Below are positions 32,478-41,172 of a stretch of 52,780 nt of DNA, piece after piece (the stretch's first letter is position 1; each line of letters begins with the position of its first letter). The translations under genes and the position numbers were made by a program. Source of the DNA: Bacteroides sp. (lineage in GTDB: Bacteria > Bacillota > Clostridia > Oscillospirales > Ruminococcaceae). The notes beneath the pieces are model-generated. The model was not told where the DNA came from. It did no database searches and was given only the letters and a program-made list of their open reading frames with translations. The stretch covers positions 1 to 52,780 of the forward strand of contig JAMPHV010000009.1 in NCBI GenBank assembly GCA_023663265.1, read 5' to 3'.

Positions 32478-32990
32478 CTATGCGGTTTTTACCTTTCCGC
32501 TCAGGAATTGTTTTTTTACCGCTTTATTGCTGTAAGGCTCAATATGCAGCGTTTCCAAAATCGAACAGTATTTATCGACCAAGCAAACGAGCCAGCTCTC
32601 ACGGTTAAAGGGCACTCTTGTGAACGTAAGGGGCCACATATGAGTAACTATTATGCTGTACTCTTTAGGAGAAATACCGAATACCTTACGGGCGTTTTCC
32701 GCCGCCACCATTGGGTGGTTAAAGCCGTGCAGCCCCTGCTTTGCCACCTCCTTTGGCATATTATGCCAGTCGTACAGGAAAAAATCGTGCAGCAGAGCGC
32801 CTCTTACGAGCGCCTTGGAGTCGCAGCCGAGATCGAATATGCAGTTTAAATAAAACGCGTATTTTGCTACCATAATGCTGTGAGTCAGAACGCTTACCGT
32901 GCCGTGCTGTATGTTTTCGGCAGAGGACAGCATTTTTTCGTCTTTTAAAATCGATCTTGCGTATTCTTTAAAGACCGTGTCTATGTTCAT
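32478..32990 (-). CDS. HD domain protein
   Basis: 170 residues. VLTHSIMVAKYAFYL, GALLHDFFLYDWH and the final DKYCSILE give the H...HD...D metal pattern of the HD phosphohydrolase fold. Clostridial relatives of this length are uncharacterised. The substrate (nucleotide or second messenger) cannot be told. It is the last gene of the run that begins at 35,130, 31 bases after the permease-like gene. Confidence 0.85.
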   Translation of the reverse strand: MNIDTVFKEYARSILKDEKMLSSAENIQHGTVSVLTHSIMVAKYAFYLNCIFDLGCDSKALVRGALLHDFFLYDWHNMPKEVAKQGLHGFNHPMVAAENARKVFGISPKEYSIIVTHMWPLTFTRVPFNRESWLVCLVDKYCSILETLHIEPYSNKAVKKQFLSGKVKTA

Positions 32991-33021
32991 GCGGGTGTTC
33001 TCCTTGATATGTGTTTAAAGG

Positions 33022-33702
33022 CTATGATCTGTTTTCTCCGTTTTCCGAGATATTTTCCTCAGACTCGTTTTCTTCATTGCCGCGGTGGAGAACTGCGGTG
33101 AAATGCCCGAAAATGCGTCCTATCTTCATTTTCTTTTCGGCAAAGGCGTGCTTTATCTGATCGGGGGTGAGCTTGCTCCGTATTTCCATCCACTTTGTGC
33201 TGCTTTTAACGGTCAATATTATATCGACAGCAAACACGATCATCATCGCGCAGTCGAAAACGATCATAAACGAGCTTCCGACCTTGTACCCGAGCCACTT
33301 CATGAACGGGAAAAGAATGTACACCATCAAAAGAGACAGCAGACCCCAGCAAAGAGAGCTTACGAGACTTATGCGGTTTTTGTAGACCAGCTTCATCATA
33401 CTGTAGTCCCAAAACTGTCTTTTAAACAGCTTTTCCATAAGATACCCCGTAAAGTATTCCAAAATGGTGCAGCCGATCATTCCCGCCAAAAATACGAAGA
33501 ATCCGTTTACTCTGAAAGGATATGCACAAAGAATGATAAGGCAGCCGCCAAAGCCGTAAATCGGTATATACGGTCCTTTCAAGGAGCCTCTGTTGACAAA
33601 TTTTCTGTGATAGAGCGATTCTACCGTTGTTTCGTGTATCCAGCCTATGAAGGTGAATATAAAGAACATAAATACCCAGTGTTCAAAATAAATATTTTCC
33701 AT
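33022..33702 (-). CDS. Putative ABC transporter permease, type IV (CmpB family)
   Basis: 226 residues with about five to six membrane helices. FIGWIHETTVESLYHRKFVN and RGSLKGPYIPIYGFGG are hallmarks of this widespread Firmicutes family, whose transport function is assumed rather than shown. A cytoplasmic tail (about 165-226) is charged and ends in Glu/Asn-rich residues. No ATPase gene is adjacent. Confidence 0.85.
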   Translation of the reverse strand: MENIYFEHWVFMFFIFTFIGWIHETTVESLYHRKFVNRGSLKGPYIPIYGFGGCLIILCAYPFRVNGFFVFLAGMIGCTILEYFTGYLMEKLFKRQFWDYSMMKLVYKNRISLVSSLCWGLLSLLMVYILFPFMKWLGYKVGSSFMIVFDCAMMIVFAVDIILTVKSSTKWMEIRSKLTPDQIKHAFAEKKMKIGRIFGHFTAVLHRGNEENESEENISENGENRS

Positions 33703-33756
33703 TTTCTCCCTTTTCCGTCTTTTTATTTTTTCATGTAATACTTATTACTCTTCCGT

Positions 33757-35130
33757 CTATGCTTCGTCGGGTTGGTCGGCAGACGCTTTCGAGGTCGCTT
33801 CGGTTTCGGATGCCTCGACATAGGGGTGCAGAGTGTTGTTCAGAAGGGAAATGTTTGCGGGGCTCCAGCCGCTTTCGGACTGAGCTTCCTTTATGCAGCG
33901 CTCCAGCTCGTTCTGATTGCTTTTTAGCACTGCGGCTCTCGTTCTGTCCTCGCTGTTTTCCGAATTTCTTAAGCGCTCATAATCCTCGCTGCTTAGCTCC
34001 AAATATATTTCGGGCTTGCTGCCCTTGTCGCGGTTGAGCTTAACTCTGAACCAACGGGAGGCTATATTGTCGCCGTTTTGCGTAAAGGCTCTGAAAATGC
34101 ACTGCGTGGAATATGTGCCCTCGTTTACGTAAGCCTCTGCTATGTAAATATCCATATCCTCCGGAATGGCATTGTAGACCACCGCGTTTACCGATCTTTG
34201 CGCGAACTCCTGACATTCGGGAACGGGCAGCTCGGGGAAGATAAACATTTTTCCGAAATACCCTCCGCAAAGACCTATCGCCAGCGCTATGACCGCGGCT
34301 AAAGCAATGGCTGCGGGAGAGCTTTTGCCTTTTTGTTTTCCGCTCTTTTCGGATTTGGGCTTCTTTTCCTTTACGCGTTTTTCTTTTTTGGGCTTATCCT
34401 TAACGGGATTTCCGTTTTCATCGACCTCAAACAGCGTGGGCTCGCTGTTTTTTTCCTTTTTCGCGCTCTTTTTGGGAGGCTTTTCCTTTTTGCTTTTCTT
34501 CGCTCCCTTAGGCTCGTTTTCCGCATCGGGCGCGGGATCGGGCGCCGCGGAGGGAGCGGCGGTCGGGGTCGGCGCTTGTTCGGCTTGTCTTGCGGTTTCA
34601 CGCTGCGTCAGATCCACAAATCCGTCGCTGACAGGGGCGGACGCCGAGGAAAAATCGGGCAGATCGTCGGGAAGCGTGCCTCCCGCTTTCGGGGGCGCGG
34701 GAGCACGGTCGGGAACCTGTACGGGCTTTCTCTCCGCTGCGCCGCCGCTGTCGCTGGCGGAAAGATTGATGATACCTCCCGACTGTATGCCGTCCTTTTG
34801 CTCCTCGGACAGCTCGGGCGGGAGCTCGTGGAGGACTACTTTTTTAAATACGGTCTCTTCCTCCGCTTCTTCCTTCTCCTCGTCTTCCTCGCCGTCTTCG
34901 CTTTCCTCGTTGAAAATATCCATTTCGTCCAATCCCAAGGATTCGCTTTCTTTCATAAACTGCGATGCGGAACGAAGCATAGCGTCTATGGCGGCGCTGT
35001 TATCTATGGGCGCGCCCGAGATATCGTTCTCGAAGAGCACGCCTGTGGGCGCGCCGCAGGAGGGGCAGTTTTCCATATCGCTGGAAACTTCTTCTCCGCA
35101 GGCGGGGCATTTTATTGTTTCGGTAGGCAT
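33757..35130 (-). CDS. Zinc-ribbon, single-pass membrane protein of unknown function
   Basis: 457 residues. The N-terminus CPACGEEVSSDMENCPSCG is a zinc ribbon. A Glu-rich segment (about 75-92), a long Pro/Ala linker and a Lys-rich stretch (about 205-270) follow. A membrane helix lies near 275-297 and an extracellular domain of about 160 residues ends the protein. Zinc ribbon inside and sensor outside resemble many clostridial surface or signal proteins of unknown role. It has a consensus promoter. Confidence 0.7.
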   Translation of the reverse strand: MPTETIKCPACGEEVSSDMENCPSCGAPTGVLFENDISGAPIDNSAAIDAMLRSASQFMKESESLGLDEMDIFNEESEDGEEDEEKEEAEEETVFKKVVLHELPPELSEEQKDGIQSGGIINLSASDSGGAAERKPVQVPDRAPAPPKAGGTLPDDLPDFSSASAPVSDGFVDLTQRETARQAEQAPTPTAAPSAAPDPAPDAENEPKGAKKSKKEKPPKKSAKKEKNSEPTLFEVDENGNPVKDKPKKEKRVKEKKPKSEKSGKQKGKSSPAAIALAAVIALAIGLCGGYFGKMFIFPELPVPECQEFAQRSVNAVVYNAIPEDMDIYIAEAYVNEGTYSTQCIFRAFTQNGDNIASRWFRVKLNRDKGSKPEIYLELSSEDYERLRNSENSEDRTRAAVLKSNQNELERCIKEAQSESGWSPANISLLNNTLHPYVEASETEATSKASADQPDEA

Positions 35131-35190
35131 AAACAGGCTCCTTTCGTAAGGAATGTATATTTCTGTTATTCCGATTTACATACACTAATT

Positions 35191-35219
35191 ATTTTAACAT
35201 TATTAAGATAAAATGTCAA
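35191..35219 (-). promoter_or_regulatory. Consensus promoter of the zinc-ribbon/permease/HD run
   Basis: Minus strand: TTGACA (35,214-35,219), 17 bases, TAAAAT (35,191-35,196). Confidence 0.8.
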
Positions 35220-35282
35220 TGGTTACGCAAAGAAAAATTTCCTCTCATAAAATTCCTCTCATAAAATTCCGTTAAAAAATTC

Positions 35283-35311
35283 TTGCATTACCCAAAAAGC
35301 TGTGGTATAAT
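35283..35311 (+). promoter_or_regulatory. Promoter of the thioesterase-lysA run
   Basis: TTGCAT (35,283-35,288), 17 bases, TATAAT (35,306-35,311). Confidence 0.75.
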
Positions 35312-35354
35312 TACAATATTATATAATGGCTATTTTTATAAGGCAGGAATTATT

Positions 35355-35738
35355 ATGGAAATCGGAATAAAAAACACCGTCACGATCACCGTAAAAGAAA
35401 GTGATACCGCTTTATCCCACGGAAGCGGTACTCTAAAGGTCTTTGCCACTCCCGCGATGATAGCTTTAATGGAAAATACGGCTATGAACGCCGTTTCCGA
35501 TAGCCTTGATGAGGGAGAGACCACGGTGGGAACGGAAATAAACGTAAAGCATATCAGCGCTACTCCCGTCGGCGGCACCGTCACCTGTGAAGCCGAGCTT
35601 GTCGAGGCAGACGGCAGACGGCTCGTGTTCAGTGTCAAGGCTTTCGATAACGGCGGCGTTATCGGAGAGGGAACTCACAAAAGATATATTGTCAAAACGG
35701 AAAAATTTCTTGCCAAAGCATACGATAAGCTTAAATAA
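35355..35738 (+). CDS. Hotdog-fold thioesterase (FlK-like)
   Basis: 127 residues, ATG 35,355. The family core is LKVFATPAMIALMENTAMNAV, then TTVGTEINVKHISATPVG and a C-terminal GEGTHKRYIVK. FlK-type proteins hydrolyse acyl-CoA thioesters using a Thr/Glu/His set; Glu in MENTA and His near GTHKR fit. Substrate unknown. It is the first gene of the run ending in lysA. Confidence 0.88.
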   Translation: MEIGIKNTVTITVKESDTALSHGSGTLKVFATPAMIALMENTAMNAVSDSLDEGETTVGTEINVKHISATPVGGTVTCEAELVEADGRRLVFSVKAFDNGGVIGEGTHKRYIVKTEKFLAKAYDKLK

Positions 35739-35762
35739 TAAAAACTGAAAGGATCTGCGAAT

Positions 35763-36572
35763 ATGAAAAACAAGGTATTTTATCTCAACAATGAAAAAAC
35801 GGCCTACGTGAAAGCATATCTTTTGGATAAGGTAGAAAGCATACCATTCGGCAATAAACGTCCCGCTATACTTATTTTTCCCGGCGGGGGCTATGAATAC
35901 TGCTCGGGCAGAGAAGCCGAGCCTATCGCCATGCGATATCTTGCCGAGGGCTATAACGCCTTTGTTCTTTACTATTCCTGCGGCAAGCGGTTTCCCGCCG
36001 CTATTATCAACGCCGCTTACGCAATGTTCAAAATAAGGGCGAGAGCCGACGAGTTTGATATCGATAAGGATAAAATAGCTGTTTGGGGAGCAAGCGCGGG
36101 AGGACATCTTGCGGGCTGTCTCGCTACTATGTGGGGAGACGCGTCTATCTATAACGCCGTAGGCTGCGAGCCGCAGGATATAAGACCCAACGCTGCCGTG
36201 TTGAGCTATCCCGTCATCAGCGGGATAACCTCGCCCCACGTAGGAAGCTTCGAGGTGCTTCTCGGAAAGGAGCCTAAGCCCTCCGATCTCTCAAGGCTCT
36301 CTCTTGAAAACAGGGTCACTCCCAAGACGCCGCCCTGCTTTGTATGGTGTACCGCCAACGATGACAGCGTTTCCGCTCACAACAGCCTTGTTTTCGCCAA
36401 GGCGTGCGTTTCCAATAAGGTGCCCTGCGAGCTGCATATGTTTGACGAGGGTCCTCACGGAATTTCCGACTGCTCCAAAAATACGGGCTGGAACGAATAT
36501 TTTTATAACGATAACTGCAAGCAGTGGATAAATATGTCGGTCAAATTTTTGGAAAAGTATATGAATATATAA
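35763..36572 (+). CDS. Alpha/beta hydrolase (esterase of the BD-FAE/acetyl-esterase type)
   Basis: 269 residues. PAILIFPGGGYEYCSGRE is the oxyanion region (HGGG-like, here PGGG). VWGASAGGHLAG gives the nucleophile Ser (about residue 117). The Asp in ANDDSV and His in GPHGI complete the triad. No signal peptide, so it is cytoplasmic. Relatives remove acetyl groups from xylo-oligosaccharides, which would suit an organism with a GH5 enzyme, but the substrate is unproven. Confidence 0.87.
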   Translation: MKNKVFYLNNEKTAYVKAYLLDKVESIPFGNKRPAILIFPGGGYEYCSGREAEPIAMRYLAEGYNAFVLYYSCGKRFPAAIINAAYAMFKIRARADEFDIDKDKIAVWGASAGGHLAGCLATMWGDASIYNAVGCEPQDIRPNAAVLSYPVISGITSPHVGSFEVLLGKEPKPSDLSRLSLENRVTPKTPPCFVWCTANDDSVSAHNSLVFAKACVSNKVPCELHMFDEGPHGISDCSKNTGWNEYFYNDNCKQWINMSVKFLEKYMNI

Positions 36573-36596
36573 CGCTGTGTTTCCGAAAGGACTGCT

Positions 36597-36962
36597 ATGG
36601 TAAAGAGAACTAAATATAAGCGCTGTCAGTTTGTGCTGGAATGGGTAACGCTGGGTCTTGCCGCGGCGTGGCTGACGGCGGCGCTGGTGCTTTTGAATTA
36701 TTTTTGCGACAGGGAGAACGAAATATTAAAAAGAAATCTCCTTATGTTAAGCATAATATTCGACGTGTTGGCTTATTTCGGTTTTTCGGCAATGAGCGTA
36801 CTGCCCGCCAATAATTCGCTGATCAACACAAAAAAATACGGCAACGGCACAAAGGAATATCAATATAAGAGAGAAAGCGGCTTAAGAAATTTTGCTCTTG
36901 CCGCTAAGATCGCAGCGGCTGTGATAGCCGTATTTATGGGGCTTTACAAATATATTTTCTGA
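36597..36962 (+). CDS. Small membrane protein of unknown function
   Basis: 121 residues with three membrane helices: about 13-31, 46-65 and 99-117. Basic N-terminus. GAAAGG precedes the ATG. It is between the esterase and lysA with short gaps, so it is co-transcribed. No family recognised. Confidence 0.6.
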   Translation: MVKRTKYKRCQFVLEWVTLGLAAAWLTAALVLLNYFCDRENEILKRNLLMLSIIFDVLAYFGFSAMSVLPANNSLINTKKYGNGTKEYQYKRESGLRNFALAAKIAAAVIAVFMGLYKYIF

Positions 36963-36997
36963 CATCGCACGAAAAACGGCAGAAGAAAGGGCTTAAA

Positions 36998-38263
36998 ATG
37001 AAAAAGGAACCATTTGTTACCAAGGAAAAGATAGAGGAGATAGTTAAGGAGTATCCTACTCCGTTTCATATCTATGACGAAAAGGGAATCAGAGAGAACG
37101 CAAGACTGCTTAAGGCGGCATTTGCGTGGAATAAGGGTTTTAAGGAATACTTTGCGGTAAAGGCGACTCCCAATCCTTACATAATGGAGATACTTATGGA
37201 GGAGGGCTGCGGCTTCGATTGCTCCTCTTACACCGAGCTTATGCTGTCCGACAGGGTGGGAGCAAGGGGCGATGATATTATTTTCAGCTCCAATGCAACG
37301 CCCGACGAGGATTTTCTTCTTGCAAGAAGGCTCGGAGCGCAGATAAACCTTGACGATTTTACTCATATCGAGGTTCTCGATAAGCTTTGCGGCATACCCG
37401 AAGCTGTCTGCTGCCGCTATAATCCCGGCGGAGAATTTAAGACAAGCGAAAAGGGAAACGTAATGGATACCCCCAAGGACGCAAAATACGGCTTTACCCA
37501 TGAGCAGATCATAGAGGGCTTTAAAATCCTTAAGAAAAAGGGAGCGAAGCGTTTCGGGATACACGCCTTTCTTGCAAGCAATACCCTTACAAACGAGTAT
37601 TATCCCGTTTTGGCGGAGATACTTTTTAAAACCGTCGTTGAGATCAAGGAAAAGACGAGCGTTGAGATAAGCTTTATCGACCTTTCCGGAGGCATCGGGA
37701 TAGCCTATAGGCCCGAGCAGCCCGAAAACGATATTATGGAGATAGGAAGAGGAGTTGAGCGGGCGTACAATAATATACTTGTACCCGCGGGACTCGGAAA
37801 CGCCGCCGTATATACCGAGCTTGGACGGTTTATGCTGGCTCCCTACGGTCACCTTGTGGCAACGGCGATTCGCGAAAAGCATATCTATAAGGAATACATA
37901 GGATTGGACGCCTGTGCGGCTAACCTAATGCGCCCCGCAATATACGGAGCGTATCACCACATAACCGTTGCGGGAAAGGAAAATAAGCCCTGCGACCACA
38001 AGTACGATATAACGGGAGGGCTTTGTGAAAACTGCGATAAATTTGCCGTTGACAGAATGCTGCCCGAAATAGAAGCAGGGGATCGCATAATAATTCACGA
38101 TACGGGTGCTCACGGTTTTTCGATGGGATATAACTACAACGGCAAGCTTAGAAGCGCGGAGATACTTTTAAAGGAGGACGGCAGCTTTAAGCTTATTAGG
38201 CGCGCGGAGACTCCCAAAGACTATTTTGCGACCTTTGATTTTGACGAAAAATACAAATTTTGA
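36998..38263 (+). CDS. lysA: Diaminopimelate decarboxylase family protein (LysA)
   Basis: 421 residues of the group IV PLP fold. YFAVKATPNP contains the PLP lysine (Lys55), DLSGGIGIAY binds phosphate, and CENCDKFAVDR is the substrate-site Cys motif. ACAANLMRPAIYGAYHHI is typical of the family. It would turn meso-diaminopimelate into lysine. The N-terminus lacks an extension, as in clostridial LysA. Members of the family include other amino-acid decarboxylases, which I cannot exclude. Confidence 0.9.
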   Translation: MKKEPFVTKEKIEEIVKEYPTPFHIYDEKGIRENARLLKAAFAWNKGFKEYFAVKATPNPYIMEILMEEGCGFDCSSYTELMLSDRVGARGDDIIFSSNATPDEDFLLARRLGAQINLDDFTHIEVLDKLCGIPEAVCCRYNPGGEFKTSEKGNVMDTPKDAKYGFTHEQIIEGFKILKKKGAKRFGIHAFLASNTLTNEYYPVLAEILFKTVVEIKEKTSVEISFIDLSGGIGIAYRPEQPENDIMEIGRGVERAYNNILVPAGLGNAAVYTELGRFMLAPYGHLVATAIREKHIYKEYIGLDACAANLMRPAIYGAYHHITVAGKENKPCDHKYDITGGLCENCDKFAVDRMLPEIEAGDRIIIHDTGAHGFSMGYNYNGKLRSAEILLKEDGSFKLIRRAETPKDYFATFDFDEKYKF

Positions 38264-38302
38264 CAGTTGTCCGTTTTTAGATGGTTAAAAAACAGGGGCT
38301 GT

Positions 38303-38355
38303 AAAAAACGACCTGTCGGAAACGGGTCGTTTTTTGCGCCATAATAATTGATTGG
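38303..38355. repeat. Dispersed terminator repeat, copy 1
   Basis: Stem arms 38,303-38,316 and 38,322-38,335 (AAAAAACGACCTGT and its partner). GGGGCTGT precedes it and GCGCCATAATAATTGA follows. It serves both lysA and the leftward binding-protein gene. Confidence 0.85.
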
Positions 38356-38380
38356 AATTAGTATGAATTTATATTTTATT

Positions 38381-39184
38381 TTACCGTGCGATATATTTGT
38401 TGTATATCTCCTCAAGCCTGCCTTCGTCGTCCAAAGCTTCAAGGGCGTTGTTTATCTTTCCCAAAAGCTCGGTATTTTCCTTGCTGACGCAGACAGCATA
38501 GGATTCGTTGGCATAAGGAGCGTCAAGTATTCTGAGACTCGGATATTTTTCGGCAAAGGCTTTAGCAGGCTCGTTGTCGATGATCACCGCGGTAAGCTCT
38601 CCGATCGCCAAGGCTTGCACCGCTTCCTCGCCGGTAGCGTATTTTTTGACGTTTTTTTCATCAAAGCCCCAATCCACAGGGTCTGCCGACGCATATGTAT
38701 CGCCTGTCGTGCCTTTCTGAACTCCTACGGTAATATTTATTTTAGCGGTTATGGGGTTGCCGCTCTCGTCAAACCCGGCGAAAAAGTCGCTGAGCTCGTT
38801 ATATTCGCTGTTTTGCCTGACAATAATTGATTGTATTCCCGTTGCATAGGTATCGGAAAACATAACATGAGCCTTGCGCTCCTCGTTAACGGTAAGTCCC
38901 GCCATTCCGAAATCGCAGCTTCCGTTTTCTACCTTGCTGATTATTTCACTGAAAGGGATATTTTCAATTTTTAATGTCATACCGAGTTTTTCGGCGATCG
39001 CTTCCGCAACCTCTATGTCGAAGCCGACTATATCTCCGTTGTCGTCCTTATATTCAAAAGGAGGAAAATCCGCGTCGGTAGCCATCACCAAGGTTCCGCC
39101 GTCCTTTGGAGAGCAAGCCGACGTACAGCAGCAAAAGGAAAGCGCCGCGGCCGCAGACAGTATAAGGGAAAGTATCTTATTCAT
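38381..39184 (-). CDS. Amino-acid-type ABC transporter substrate-binding lipoprotein
   Basis: 267 residues. Signal peptide followed by a Cys-rich SFCCCTSAC lipobox region. The type 2 periplasmic fold (about 30-265) has LVMATDADFPPFEYKDDNGD and VGFDIEVAEAIAEKLG, hallmarks of polar amino acid binding proteins, and a late LEEIYNKYI. It would deliver an amino acid to an ABC importer. No permease or ATPase is adjacent, so it is an orphan here. It has a promoter and an inverted repeat in its leader. Confidence 0.92.
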   Translation of the reverse strand: MNKILSLILSAAAALSFCCCTSACSPKDGGTLVMATDADFPPFEYKDDNGDIVGFDIEVAEAIAEKLGMTLKIENIPFSEIISKVENGSCDFGMAGLTVNEERKAHVMFSDTYATGIQSIIVRQNSEYNELSDFFAGFDESGNPITAKINITVGVQKGTTGDTYASADPVDWGFDEKNVKKYATGEEAVQALAIGELTAVIIDNEPAKAFAEKYPSLRILDAPYANESYAVCVSKENTELLGKINNALEALDDEGRLEEIYNKYIAR

Positions 39185-39205
39185 ATCGTACTCCTATCGG
39201 TTAAC

Positions 39206-39238
39206 GTTAAAGCAATATCCTATGTTTCTTGCTTTAAC
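39206..39238 (-). promoter_or_regulatory. 10-bp inverted repeat in the binding-protein leader
   Basis: GTTAAAGCAA (39,206-39,215) and TTGCTTTAAC (39,229-39,238), 13-nt spacer, between promoter and start. Operator or leader hairpin. Confidence 0.5.
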
Positions 39239-39250
39239 TGATTATACTAC

Positions 39251-39279
39251 ATTATACCATTTGTAAAAAAATTTTGCAA
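39251..39279 (-). promoter_or_regulatory. Sigma-A promoter of the binding-protein gene
   Basis: Minus strand: TTGCAA (39,274-39,279), 17 bases, TATAAT (39,251-39,256). Confidence 0.75.
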
Positions 39280-39592
39280 TATTAAATCTCTGCTTTGTTA
39301 AATATTCACAATAACTTGGTTTCTCTTGTGGTGAAAAAAACAATTTGATTTTTTTGATCTTATTCAGACTTATTTTTTTTATTCTTTAATGCCGTAAATG
39401 CTTGACAAAATAACCGATAATATGGTAAAATGTAAATGTGTAGGCTTGCATTTTTATGCGGTTTGACCGCTGATAATTGCATAGAAAAATATAAAACATA
39501 GGAGATCGGGTTTGAAGGAGCTTGAAAAAATATTTCAAGCCCGCTGATCGCTGTCTTCGGTGTCAGCTCTCCGCGAAAGGAAGGATTTTAAA
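39280..39592 (+). promoter_or_regulatory. Promoter and long structured leader of the HPt gene
   Basis: No ORF. TTGACA (39,402-39,407), 18 bases, TAAAAT (39,426-39,431) gives a leader of about 150 bases. In it GCTTGAA, a 7-nt loop and TTCAAGC form a hairpin, framed by GATCGGG and a CCCGCTGATC-like partner. I recognise no riboswitch consensus. Confidence 0.5.
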
Positions 39593-39943
39593 ATGGATCT
39601 TATGAACGAGCTCGAAGCGCTTGGCGTCAACACGGCGGAGGCGCTGCAAAGATTCAGCGGCAACAGCGCGCTGTATGTAAAAATGTTGGGCAAGTTTACC
39701 TCTGCCGTTAAGGACCTGGAGGTAATGCCTTGCTTTGAAAGAGCGGATCATGAAGCCGCGCTTACAAATGCGCATACTTTAAAGGGAGTTACGGGAAATC
39801 TCTCCCTAACGCCTCTTTACGACGGTTATTCCGAGGTGGTGAATCTGCTTCGCGCGGACAAGCCCGACGACGCCAAAACGGTCATGGAGGGTCTTATTCC
39901 CGTCCAAGAGAAAATTTTGGCTTGCATAGAAAAAAATGTGTGA
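39593..39943 (+). CDS. HPt (histidine phosphotransfer) protein
   Basis: 116 residues. ALTNAHTLKGVTGNLSLTPL is the HPt motif, with the phospho-accepting His in AHTLKG (about residue 62). There is no other domain. It would take a phosphate from a hybrid kinase and pass it to a receiver domain. The response regulator with an HD-GYP domain follows 92 bases on, a natural partner. No kinase gene is in the window. Confidence 0.9.
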   Translation: MDLMNELEALGVNTAEALQRFSGNSALYVKMLGKFTSAVKDLEVMPCFERADHEAALTNAHTLKGVTGNLSLTPLYDGYSEVVNLLRADKPDDAKTVMEGLIPVQEKILACIEKNV

Positions 39944-40035
39944 GTTGTGAGACCGTGTTTTAAAAAAGTTTTTAAACCCAATCGACCGATTCTTTCGGCA
40001 TCGTTTTTCCTTAACAGGAAGGAAGGATTATAAAA

Positions 40036-41079
40036 GTGGAAAAATACAGCAAAAACATCTTACTGATCGTAGATGATATGGAAATAAACCGAGCTCCCCT
40101 TGTGGAAGCCTTCAGCGACACCTACGAAATTCTCGAAGCGTCCAACGGAAAGGAAGCTCTTGATATTATCAACTCCAACGACGGGATAGCGGCGGTGCTG
40201 CTTGACCTTATTATGCCCGTTATGAGCGGTATAGATTTTCTTAAGGAATTGAACAAGAACGGTAAGATCGCCGATATTCCCGTGTTCGTTGTTACCGGAA
40301 TGGGCAATAACGATCCCCTGCTGATGGACGCATATGATTTAGGCGCCTCCGACGTTGCGACAAAGCCTTTTATACTTAACTTCCTAAAGTGCAGAATCGG
40401 CAACGTTGTTGAGCTTTACCGCCACAGGACCGATTTGGAATCGGTCCTGGAGGAGAAAATAGATAAGCTTAATCTTATCAACCAGTCTATGGTGGAAGCT
40501 CTTGCCAATATCATAGAATTCCGCGACGGCGAATCCGGCGAGCACGTAAAGCGTATCAGCAGTCTTGCAAAGGTGCTTCTTACAAAGCTCAGCAAAATGT
40601 ACCCCGAATATTATCTTCCCAAGGCTGAGATAGAAAAAATTTCCACAGCTTCCATTCTTCACGATGTCGGAAAGATCGCGATTCCCGACAGCATATTGAA
40701 TAAGCCCGGCAGACTTACCAAGGAAGAATTTGACATTATGAAAACTCATACCGTTAAGGGCTGCGAGATATTGGCGCATATACCCAATCTGATCGACGAG
40801 GATACATACAAGTACAGCTATGATATCTGCCGCCACCATCATGAGCGTTGGGACGGAAAGGGCTATCCTGACGGCTTGGCGGGCGACGAGATATCTTTAT
40901 GGGCACAGGCCGTTTCGATCGTGGACGTATACGACGCATTGATCTCTCCCCGTGTATATAAAGCGCCTTTCACCCATGAAGTGGCGGTAAATATGATCTA
41001 CAACGGCGAATGCGGCACCTTTAATCCGAAAATCCTCGAAGCCTTCAACGAAGCTATCGGAAAAGGAGAGCAGAAGTAA
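40036..41079 (+). CDS. Response regulator with HD-GYP output domain
   Basis: 347 residues starting at GTG after GGAAGG. The receiver domain (1-125) has IVDDME, phospho-acceptor Asp in LLDLIMPVM (about 54) and KPF (Lys about 105). A coiled helix (about 125-150) joins the HD-GYP domain (about 155-340) with ILHDVGKIAIPDSIL and HHERWDGKGYPDGL. HD-GYP domains break down cyclic di-GMP. It looks complete, with all metal ligands present. The HPt protein upstream is its likely phosphodonor. Confidence 0.93.
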   Translation: MEKYSKNILLIVDDMEINRAPLVEAFSDTYEILEASNGKEALDIINSNDGIAAVLLDLIMPVMSGIDFLKELNKNGKIADIPVFVVTGMGNNDPLLMDAYDLGASDVATKPFILNFLKCRIGNVVELYRHRTDLESVLEEKIDKLNLINQSMVEALANIIEFRDGESGEHVKRISSLAKVLLTKLSKMYPEYYLPKAEIEKISTASILHDVGKIAIPDSILNKPGRLTKEEFDIMKTHTVKGCEILAHIPNLIDEDTYKYSYDICRHHHERWDGKGYPDGLAGDEISLWAQAVSIVDVYDALISPRVYKAPFTHEVAVNMIYNGECGTFNPKILEAFNEAIGKGEQK

Positions 41080-41102
41080 GTAATTAAAAAAAGCTGTAAA
41101 AG

Positions 41103-41162
41103 GGCTGTAAATAACTGCGACCCGTCTCCGACGGGTCGTGTTTTTTGCACCGTAATAACCGA
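41103..41162. repeat. Dispersed terminator repeat, copy 2
   Basis: GGGCTGTAAA, then CGACCCGTC, TCC, GACGGGTCG (41,118-41,138), T-run to 41,146, and GCACCGTAATAACC. Perfect 9-bp stem, the most diverged copy. Confidence 0.8.
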
Positions 41163-41172
41163 TAATTTACGA

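Noticed and set aside
34289-35211. Two long rightward ORFs inside the zinc-ribbon protein gene
   Set aside because: Low-complexity Ser/Phe/Gly-rich translations arise from the antisense of the Glu/Lys/Pro-rich gene.
35236-35272. Short tandem repeat CCTCTCATAAAATT in the thioesterase upstream region
   Set aside because: Only two units, AT-rich and upstream of the promoter; too little to assign a role.
36944-37882. 312-codon leftward ORF inside lysA
   Set aside because: Antisense to a well-recognised decarboxylase; no independent support.
39432-39592. Cyclic di-GMP riboswitch in the HPt leader
   Set aside because: The context invites it, but I cannot find the conserved class I or II core sequences there.
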